Assembly (NCBI GenBank): GCA_026990045.1
Contig: JALSIK010000388.1
Location: 1 to 9,352 of the forward strand
DNA: 9,352 nucleotides
Direction of reading: 5' to 3'
Source of the DNA: Chromatiales bacterium
GTDB lineage: Bacteria; Pseudomonadota; Gammaproteobacteria; CAMYNG01
Part shown: piece after piece, positions 1-4,820 of the stretch
How positions within the stretch are numbered: the first letter of the stretch is position 1
Layout of the letters: every line of letters starts with the position of its first letter
Made by a program: the position numbers and the translations under genes
The notes under the pieces: model-generated
The model's input: the letters and a program-made list of their open reading frames with translations, nothing else
What the model was told of the DNA's origin: nothing
The model's database searches: none

Positions 1-1108
1 TGCGCGACAGCACGGCGAGGTCGTCCACCGCCACCCGCTCGTCCACCTGGTGGATGGTGGCGTTGACCGGGCCCAGCTCCACCACCTGGGCCCCGGTGGG
101 GGCGATGAAGCGCCCGTCGGAGGTGCCGCCGGCGGTGGACAGCTCCGGCTCGCGTCCGGTGACGGCGGCCACGGCCTCGCGCGCGGCGGCCACCAGTTCA
201 CCGGCCGGGGTGAGAAAGGGCTGGCCGGACAGGCGCCAGTCCAGGGTGTAGTCCAGGCCGTGCCGCGCGAGCACCGTTTCCACCTCTCGCCGCAGCTGCG
301 CCTCGGTCACCTCGGTGGAGAAGCGGAAGTTGAACAGCACCGTCAGCTCGCCGGGGATGACGTTCTCGGTGCCGTCGCCGGCGTGAACGTGGGCGATCTG
401 GAAGGTGGTGGGTGGAAAGAAGGCGTTGCCCCGGTCCCACTCCCGCGCCGCCAGCTCGGCCAGCGCCGGCAGGGCCTCGTGCACCGGGTTGCGCGCCAGG
501 TGAGGATAGGCCACGTGGCCCTGGACCCCGCGCACGGTGAGGCGGCCGGTGAGGGAGCCGCGGCGGCCGTTCTTGATGGTGTCGCCCACGGCCCCGCTGC
601 TGGAGGGCTCGCCCACCAGGCACCAGTCCATGTGCTCGCCCCGTGCCTGCAGCGCCTCCACCACCCGCACGGTGCCGTCCACCGCCGGGCCCTCCTCGTC
701 GGAGGTGACGAGAAAGCCGATGCTGCCGCGGTGGCCGGGGTGGGCGGCGATGAAGCGCTCGCAGGCGGTGACCATGGCGGCCAGCGAGCCCTTCATGTCC
801 GCCGCGCCGCGCCCCCACAGCATGCCCTCGGCCACCGTGGGTTCGAAGGGCGGGAAGCGCCAGGCCGCCGCGTCTCCCGGCGGCACCACGTCGGTGTGGC
901 CGGCGAACACGAACAGCGGACCGCTGCTGCCGCGCCGGGCCCACAGGTTGCTCACCTCGCCGCAGGGCATGGGCTCGGCGGCGAACCCGCAGGCGGCCAG
1001 GCGCCGGGCGATGATCTCCTGGCAGCCGGCATCGTCCGGCGTCACCGAGGGCCGGGCGATGAGGGCCTCGGCCAGGGCCAGGGTCTCGGGGTCGGCCGGC
1101 GCGTTCAT
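1..1108 (-). CDS. dapE: Succinyl-diaminopimelate desuccinylase (3' end missing)
   Basis: DapE is a cytoplasmic di-zinc M20 peptidase-family hydrolase that removes succinate from N-succinyl-LL-diaminopimelate, giving LL-diaminopimelate for lysine and peptidoglycan. The reverse strand reads open from ATG at 1108 to the window edge (369 codons). The family is about 375 residues, so only the last few codons are missing. The visible motifs match the Haemophilus enzyme at a constant offset of four: H71 and D73 in GHTDVVPPGD, D104 in ADMKGS, E138/E139 in TSDEEG, E167 in GEPSS, and H353 in NATIHQVDE. The segment TAGGTSDGRFIAPTGAQ lies before H353. The start lies 9 bp after the dapD stop and has no clear Shine-Dalgarno sequence, so translation is probably coupled to dapD. 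In Pseudomonas an arsC/Spx-like gene sits between dapD and dapE; here there is none. The identification is secure. Confidence 0.96.
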   Translation of the reverse strand, partial: MNAPADPETLALAEALIARPSVTPDDAGCQEIIARRLAACGFAAEPMPCGEVSNLWARRGSSGPLFVFAGHTDVVPPGDAAAWRFPPFEPTVAEGMLWGRGAADMKGSLAAMVTACERFIAAHPGHRGSIGFLVTSDEEGPAVDGTVRVVEALQARGEHMDWCLVGEPSSSGAVGDTIKNGRRGSLTGRLTVRGVQGHVAYPHLARNPVHEALPALAELAAREWDRGNAFFPPTTFQIAHVHAGDGTENVIPGELTVLFNFRFSTEVTEAQLRREVETVLARHGLDYTLDWRLSGQPFLTPAGELVAAAREAVAAVTGREPELSTAGGTSDGRFIAPTGAQVVELGPVNATIHQVDERVAVDDLAVLSR

Positions 1109-1117
1109 GCCGGCGGC

Positions 1118-1939
1118 CTAGATGTTGCGCAGCAGTTCGTTGATGCCCACCTTGGCCCGGGTCTTGTCGTCCACCCGCTTGACGATGACGGCACAGTAGA
1201 GGCTGTAGCGGCCGTCCTTGGACGGCAGGCTGCCGGGCACCACCACCGCGCCGGCCGGGACCCGGCCGTAGAGGATCTCGCCGCTCTCGCGGTCGTAGAT
1301 GCGGGTGCTCTGGCCGATGTAGACGCCCATGGAGATCACCGCGCCTTCCTCCACGATGACGCCCTCCACGATCTCGGAGCGGGCGCCGATGAAGCAGTTG
1401 TCCTCGATGATGGTGGGGGCGGCCTGCAGCGGCTCCAGCACCCCGCCGATGCCCACGCCGCCGGACAGGTGCACGTTCTTGCCGATCTGGGCGCAGGACC
1501 CCACCGTGGCCCAGGTGTCCACCATGGTGCCCGAGTCCACGTAGGCGCCGATGTTGACGTAGGAAGGCATGAGCACCACGCCGGAGGCGACGTAGGCGCC
1601 CCTGCGCACCGTGGCCGGCGGCACCACCCGCACGCCGGCGGCGCGGAACTCGCGCGAGTTGGTGTCGGCATACTTGGGCGGCACCTTGTCGAAGTAGTTG
1701 GTGAAGCCGCCCTTCATGAAGGTGTTGTCCTGGATGCGGAACGACAGGAGCACCGCTTTCTTGAGCCACTCGTTGACCCGCCATGCCCCGTCCACCTTTT
1801 CCGCCACCCGCAGCTCGCCGCGGTCCAGCTTGTCGATGGCTTCGTCGACGGCCTCCTTGACGATGGTGTCCACGCTGCGCGGCGTGATCTCGGCGCGGTT
1901 TTCGAAGGCCTGTTCGATGATGGACTGGATGTCGCTCAT
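1118..1939 (-). CDS. dapD: 2,3,4,5-tetrahydropyridine-2,6-dicarboxylate N-succinyltransferase
   Basis: DapD transfers succinyl from succinyl-CoA to tetrahydrodipicolinate, the first committed step of the succinylase branch of diaminopimelate synthesis. It acts as a cytoplasmic trimer. The product has 273 residues, the normal family length (274 in E. coli). Residues 1-100 form the helical N-terminal domain. Residues about 105-238 show the left-handed beta-helix hexapeptide pattern (for example VVLMPSYVNIGAYVDSGTMV). The acids described as catalytic in the family, D141 (MVDTW) and E189 (GARSE), are at exactly those positions. The stretch DNTFMKGGF at 71-79 is also typical. The start is supported by GGAGA at 1949-1953, nine bases upstream. 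The gene follows dapC by 22 bp and precedes dapE by 9 bp in the same orientation, so the three are very likely one transcript. Confidence 0.98.
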   Translation of the reverse strand: MSDIQSIIEQAFENRAEITPRSVDTIVKEAVDEAIDKLDRGELRVAEKVDGAWRVNEWLKKAVLLSFRIQDNTFMKGGFTNYFDKVPPKYADTNSREFRAAGVRVVPPATVRRGAYVASGVVLMPSYVNIGAYVDSGTMVDTWATVGSCAQIGKNVHLSGGVGIGGVLEPLQAAPTIIEDNCFIGARSEIVEGVIVEEGAVISMGVYIGQSTRIYDRESGEILYGRVPAGAVVVPGSLPSKDGRYSLYCAVIVKRVDDKTRAKVGINELLRNI

Positions 1940-1961
1940 GGGCTGGGTTCTCCGGTGTCGT

Positions 1962-3161
1962 TCAGGTCAGCGAAGCGGCGAAGGATCTTATCCGATCAGC
2001 CGCCTCCACGCATTCGTCCAGCGTGCCCACCAGGGCCAGGCGCACGTGCCCGGCACCGGGGTTGCTACCGCCGGCCTCGCGCGAGAGGAAGCTGCCGGGC
2101 AGCACGGTGACGTGGGTCTCGGCGTACAACCGGCGGGCGAACTCGGTGTCGTCCATGGGGGTGCGCGGCCACAGGTAGAACCCGGCCTCGGGCCGCGCCA
2201 CGTCCAGCACCGGGCCGAGGATGTCCAGCACCGCGTCGAACTTCTCGCGGTAGGCGGCGCGGTTGGCGCGCACGTGCTCCTCGTCGCTCCACGCCGCGAT
2301 GCTGGCCTGCTGGAAGGGCGGGGCCATGGCGCAACCGTGGTAGACCCGGTAGCGCAGGAAGGCAGCCAGCACGCCGGGGTCGCCGGCCACGAACCCGGAG
2401 CGCAGGCCCGGCAGGTTGGAGCGCTTGGACAGGCTGTGGAACACCACGCAGCGATGGAAGTTCTCCCGGCCCATGGCCGCGGCCGCCTGCAGCAGGCCGG
2501 GCGGCGGGTGGTCCTCGTCGAAGTAGATCTCGGAGTAGCACTCGTCGGAGGCGATGACGAAGTCGTGCTCGTCGGCCAGGGTGATGGCCCGCTGCAGGTA
2601 GTCCAGCGGCATCACCGCGCCGGTGGGGTTGCCCGGTGTGCACAGGTAGAGCAGCCGGCAGCGGCGCCAGACCGCGTCCGGCACCGCGTCCAGGTCCGGC
2701 AGGTAGCCGGTGGCCGGCGTGGTGTTGAGGTAGACGGGCTCGGCCCCGGCCAGCAGCGCGGCACCCTCGTAGATCTGGTAGAAGGGGTTGGGCATGAGCA
2801 CGGCGGCGCCGGCGGCCCGGTCCACCACCGCCTGGGCGAAGGCGAACAGGGCCTCGCGGGTGCCGTTGACCGGCAGCACCTGGCGCTCCGGATCCACGCT
2901 GCCCGGGGCCAGGCCGAAGCGCCGCTCGCACCAGGCGGCGCAGGCGGCGCGCAGGCCGTCCTCGCCGCGGGTCAGGGGATAGCGGCCCAGTCCCTCCAGG
3001 GCCTCGCGCACCGCGCCGAGCACGAAGGCCGGCGGGGCGTGGCGCGGCTCGCCGATGGACAGGGCGATGGGCTCCAGGTGGGCTGGCGGGGTCACGCCCC
3101 GCTTGAGGGCCAGCAGGCGCTCGAAGGGGTAGGGGTGGAGGCGCTGGAGGTCGGGGTTCAT
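1962..3161 (-). CDS. dapC: Succinyldiaminopimelate transaminase (class I/II PLP aminotransferase)
   Basis: DapC uses PLP and glutamate to aminate N-succinyl-2-amino-6-ketopimelate, the step between DapD and DapE. The product is a 399-residue fold-type I aminotransferase of typical length. Its opening (MNPDLQRLHPYPFERL) is characteristic of the DapC group. Visible active-site elements are YLCTPGNPTG at 172-181 (N178 contacts PLP), D206 and Y209 in SDECYSE (D206 pairs with the pyridine nitrogen), the Schiff-base lysine K246 in SLSKRSNLPG, and R374 in GHVRLALVG as the likely substrate-carboxylate arginine. The family alone does not fix the substrate; the dapD and dapE neighbours do. No strong Shine-Dalgarno sequence is visible before the start, but the ATG fits the conserved N-terminus. 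It is the first gene of the dap operon and has a TATAAT box upstream. Confidence 0.94.
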   Translation of the reverse strand: MNPDLQRLHPYPFERLLALKRGVTPPAHLEPIALSIGEPRHAPPAFVLGAVREALEGLGRYPLTRGEDGLRAACAAWCERRFGLAPGSVDPERQVLPVNGTREALFAFAQAVVDRAAGAAVLMPNPFYQIYEGAALLAGAEPVYLNTTPATGYLPDLDAVPDAVWRRCRLLYLCTPGNPTGAVMPLDYLQRAITLADEHDFVIASDECYSEIYFDEDHPPPGLLQAAAAMGRENFHRCVVFHSLSKRSNLPGLRSGFVAGDPGVLAAFLRYRVYHGCAMAPPFQQASIAAWSDEEHVRANRAAYREKFDAVLDILGPVLDVARPEAGFYLWPRTPMDDTEFARRLYAETHVTVLPGSFLSREAGGSNPGAGHVRLALVGTLDECVEAADRIRSFAASLT

Positions 3162-3180
3162 GCCGGTGGCTGCTTGCGGT

Positions 3181-3195
3181 CCGCGTGAAACGCGG
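3181..3195. promoter_or_regulatory. Perfect 6-bp inverted repeat at the dapC transcription start
   Basis: CCGCGT (3181-3186) and ACGCGG (3190-3195) form a perfect inverted repeat around GAA. It abuts the TATAAT box and covers the expected dapC start of transcription. It could be an operator half-site pair or a tight hairpin at the 5' end of the dapC mRNA. The sequence alone cannot separate these, and GC-rich DNA yields such repeats by chance. Confidence 0.35.
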
Positions 3196-3196
3196 C

Positions 3197-3202
3197 ATTA
3201 TA
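3197..3202 (-). promoter_or_regulatory. -10 box of the dapCDE promoter
   Basis: The reverse strand reads TATAAT exactly, 35 bp upstream of the dapC ATG. This would start transcription near 3190 and leave a short leader of about 30 nt. I see no good -35 hexamer at 16-18 bp spacing, and no TG extension. Either an activator helps or the upstream contacts are weak. The upstream half of this promoter lies inside the coding sequence of the divergent VOC gene. Confidence 0.55.
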
Positions 3203-3208
3203 CCTGCC

Positions 3209-3589
3209 ATGGAGACGCCCGTACTGCACCATGTGAGCGTGCTCGTCGCCGACACGGAGCGGGCGCTGGCCTTCTGGCACGGGCTGCTCGGCTTCCCCGT
3301 GGCCGGGGGGCGGCCCGACCTCGGCTACCCGGGCGCCTGGCTCGAGGCCGGCCCCGGCCTGCAGATCCACCTGCTCGAGCTGCCGGACCCCTGTGCCGGG
3401 CGCGAACGCCCCGCGCACGGCGGGCGCGATGCCCACGTCGCATTCCGGGTGGCCGATTTCGAGGCCGTGCGCGCGCGTCTCGATGCCGCCCGCGTGCCCT
3501 ATACCCTGAGCCGCTCCGGCCGCCGGGCCCTGTTCGTGCGGGACCCCGATGGTAATGCGGTGGAGCTGATCGGGGAGGGAGGCAGTTGA
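3209..3589 (+). CDS. Small VOC-superfamily (glyoxalase/bleomycin-resistance fold) protein
   Basis: The 126-residue product shows the paired beta-alpha-beta-beta-beta modules of the vicinal oxygen chelate superfamily. Candidate metal ligands are H8 (LHHVSVLV), H54 (LQIHLLEL), H76 (DAHVAFRV) and E119 (NAVELIGE), preceded by the family signature FVRDPDGN. The helix DTERALAFWHGLLGFPV is typical of module one, and DFEAVRARLDAARVPY of module two. Members include glyoxalase I, dioxygenases and fosfomycin/bleomycin resistance proteins, and nothing here fixes the substrate. I start at 3209 because the protein aligns from METPVLHHV. An in-frame ATG at 3185 would overlap the dapC hairpin and add eight residues. 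Neither start has a Shine-Dalgarno sequence. It is divergent from dapC, with 47 bp between the two starts. Confidence 0.85.
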   Translation: METPVLHHVSVLVADTERALAFWHGLLGFPVAGGRPDLGYPGAWLEAGPGLQIHLLELPDPCAGRERPAHGGRDAHVAFRVADFEAVRARLDAARVPYTLSRSGRRALFVRDPDGNAVELIGEGGS

Positions 3590-3627
3590 CGCCCGATGTC
3601 TGGCGCAGGACAAAGTTGCGGGGGACC

Positions 3628-3716
3628 ACAGGAGTCCTGTAGGGCGGCACCGCGCAGCGATGCCGCCGGCCGGCATCGCCCGGGTGTCGGCTTTCGCTGC
3701 GCTCAAGCCGACCTAC
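3628..3716. repeat. Paired inverted REP-like elements (BIME type)
   Basis: Two diverged copies of one element face each other. The forward copy begins GTAGGGCGGC at 3639 and carries the core GCGCAGCGA at 3652-3660. The reverse copy, read on the minus strand from 3716, begins GTAGGTCGGC and carries the same core at 3702-3694. Each folds on its own: GGCGGCA/TGCCGCC (3643-3649 with 3661-3667) and GTCGGCTT/AAGCCGAC (3686-3693 with 3705-3712), both with 11-nt loops. The 13-nt palindrome ACAGGAGTCCTGT (3628-3640) adjoins the left end. This is the architecture of dispersed extragenic palindromes. It sits 39 bp downstream of the VOC gene and may also stop or stabilise that transcript. Copies elsewhere in the genome are expected but cannot be seen here. 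Confidence 0.7.
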
Positions 3717-3841
3717 GTTGTGCAATCACCCAACCGGCCATCCGCACGGAGGCCTGGAATCAATATTGGCTGCATCGGGATAAGCCGAAACAAAGGTCTT
3801 TCTGGAAGGCCGTGGCGGAAGGCTGCAAGGGGTACTGAATC

Positions 3842-4375
3842 ATGGGCGTCTTGAGGAATTCATTGCCCGTGTTGTTTCTTTGTTGTGTGTTGGGAGTCCC
3901 CGCTCCCGCCTTTGCAGGCAGTGAGGATCCAGAAGCCCTCGCAGCGTTCCGGCTGGAACTGAACCGGGCCGTCAGGCAGTTCGAAGTGAGGGCGCGCCGC
4001 TGCGAGCCGAGGCGGGTTTTTCCCGAATCCCTGCTCGAGTCTCTGGCGCACCTGGAACTGGACCAGGAGGCGCTGTCGTCGGCATTGATCTGGCTGTCCG
4101 TCAGGGCCGACCATGCCTGCATGGCCCCGGCGGAGCGGGATCTGGCCCTGACCGTGGCGCGCTATCGGCAGGCGGCACAGGCCCTGGGCGCCGGGACGAA
4201 GCCGGCCGACGCGGCGGCGCAGCTTGCCTGGGGCAGCGTGCACCACGAGCCGGCCCTGAGCGCCGCGTGGCAGGGGCTCCCTGAATCCCGGCGCAGGCGT
4301 CTCGAATCCATCGAGTTCCTGCGCAAACCCTTCGATCCGCTGCGGTTGCTGGACGCCCTGGAGTCGCGCCGGTGA
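3842..4375 (+). CDS. Unrecognised secreted protein with signal peptide
   Basis: I do not recognise this 177-residue protein. It starts with a classical Sec signal peptide: one early arginine, the hydrophobic run LPVLFLCCVLGV, then PAPAFA with likely cleavage after A25. C14 and C15 lie inside the hydrophobic run and are not followed by a lipobox pattern. The mature part (about 152 residues) looks mostly helical, is rich in Ala, Leu, Arg and Glu, and has only two cysteines, C54 (RRCEPRR) and C93 (DHACMAP), which could form a disulfide in the periplasm. The end is arginine-rich (SRRRRLES, LESRR). AAGGGG at 3827-3832, nine bases before the ATG, supports the start. The first 60 bases are noticeably less GC-rich than its neighbours. 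It stands alone between repeat elements, so context gives no function. It is likely real, given the signal peptide and ribosome binding site. Confidence 0.75.
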   Translation: MGVLRNSLPVLFLCCVLGVPAPAFAGSEDPEALAAFRLELNRAVRQFEVRARRCEPRRVFPESLLESLAHLELDQEALSSALIWLSVRADHACMAPAERDLALTVARYRQAAQALGAGTKPADAAAQLAWGSVHHEPALSAAWQGLPESRRRRLESIEFLRKPFDPLRLLDALESRR

Positions 4376-4427
4376 GGTCCAGGCGGTCCCGCCGGACGAT
4401 TCGGACAGCCCCGCAGGGCGGCATCCC

Positions 4428-4463
4428 GTAGCCCGGCTGGAGGCCCGCAAGGGCCGCAATGCG
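4428..4463. repeat. REP-like single element
   Basis: The stretch opens GTAGCCCGGCTGGAGG and contains the hairpin GGCCC (4442-4446), GCAA, GGGCC (4451-4455), followed by GCAATGCG. The GTAGCCCGG start followed by a GC hairpin and GCAAT resembles a common dispersed palindrome of GC-rich proteobacteria. The far arm is degenerate, so this is probably a decayed or half element. It lies 52 bp past the stop of the secreted-protein gene and might stabilise its mRNA end. Confidence 0.5.
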
Positions 4464-4554
4464 AAAAATGTGTCTTTGCGTTGAAATCCAGTGGCCGGAA
4501 CCGGCCGTTCGCGGCCGGGGGCCGCTCCTGCACCACGTTGTTCAACCCGCAGGG

Positions 4555-4620
4555 GTAGGGTGCGTTCGCCGCGCGAACGCACCAGTGGAACGGTGCGACG
4601 GCTTCGCCGTCACACCCTAC
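4555..4620. repeat. Paired stem-loop element with terminal inverted repeats
   Basis: The outer ends GTAGGGTG (4555-4562) and CACCCTAC (4613-4620) are perfect inverted repeats. Inside are two separate hairpins. One is an uninterrupted 11-bp stem, GGTGCGTTCGC/GCGAACGCACC (4559-4569 with 4573-4583), closed by only three bases. The other is an 11-bp stem with one C-A mismatch, GGTGCGACGGC/GCCGTCACACC (4592-4602 with 4606-4616), with loop TTC. This symmetric layout is that of a BIME or tiny MITE-like unit. It lies in the convergent gap and could act as a two-way transcription stop, although neither side has a T-tract. Confidence 0.72.
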
Positions 4621-4643
4621 GCGGTCTCACGCCGACCTGCATT

Positions 4644-4724
4644 CGGAGGACGGAGGACGGAAGACGGAAGACGGAGGACGGAGGACGGAGGACGGAGGAC
4701 GGAGGACGGAGGACGGAGGACGGA
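4644..4724. repeat. Heptamer tandem repeat array (CGGAGGA, 11 copies)
   Basis: Eleven complete 7-bp units run head to tail from 4644 to 4720, with a partial twelfth (CGGA) to 4724. Nine units are exactly CGGAGGA; the third and fourth are CGGAAGA. The near-perfect identity suggests recent expansion by slippage, so copy number may differ between strains. One strand is purine-only apart from the C at the start of each unit. The array lies about 97 bp beyond the glnD stop and codes for nothing credible. Confidence 0.93.
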
Positions 4725-4756
4725 CGGCAGAAAGGCCGCCTCGCCCGAAATGGATT

Positions 4757-4800
4757 CGTCGTTGGCGTTCCTTGCGCCCCTGGCGCCTTGGCGTTGAATT
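4757..4800. repeat. Weak 8-9 nt periodic repeat block
   Basis: GCG recurs at 4765, 4774, 4783 and 4791 within similar surroundings (TTGGCGTTCC, CTTGCGCCCC, CTGGCGCC, TTGGCG), a spacing of 9, 9 and 8. Read on the minus strand it gives CGCCAAGG-like units, which resemble degenerate short-period repeats found between genes in many proteobacteria. It begins 32 bp after the heptamer array and ends 20 bp from the glnD stop. With four imperfect units the call is tentative. Confidence 0.35.
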
Positions 4801-4820
4801 CCTGAAATCGATCCCTCGCC

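Larger units (their letters stand above)
4376..4820. other. 445-bp gene-free stretch filled with repeats
   Basis: No credible gene was found on either strand between the secreted-protein gene and the end of glnD. In order it holds a REP-like element (4428-4463), a paired stem-loop element (4555-4620), a heptamer tandem array (4644-4724) and a weaker periodic block (4757-4800). The two flanking genes converge on it. Open frames crossing it owe their length to GC bias and to the array. No hairpin with a clean T-tract terminator was seen for either flanking gene, so the repeats' stem-loops may end both transcripts. Confidence 0.7.

Noticed and set aside
50..2110. 686-codon plus-strand open frame across the dapE-dapD region
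   Set aside because: It is antisense to two certain genes, has a low-complexity Gly/Ala/His/Arg composition and shows no domain; long antisense frames are expected at this GC content.
3752..3768. Possible sigma-54 promoter (TGGAATCAATATTGGC) upstream of the secreted protein
   Set aside because: The -12 element would need GC at the required spacing but has GG, and the -24 half is poor (TGGAAT); two key positions fail.
3596..3838. 80-codon plus-strand open frame between the VOC gene and the secreted protein
   Set aside because: It runs through the paired REP element, has no ribosome binding site, and its amino acid content reflects the repeat.
4428..4724. CRISPR array or phage/IS remnant in the repeat-rich gap
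   Set aside because: The repeats are either palindromic single elements or contiguous 7-mers without spacers; no cas, transposase or integrase sequence is present.
4459..4805. Short plus-strand open frames through the heptamer array, encoding EDGGRRT-like repeats
   Set aside because: A 7-bp unit read in triplets gives a repeating 7-residue peptide automatically; no supporting start signal or homologous pattern was seen.
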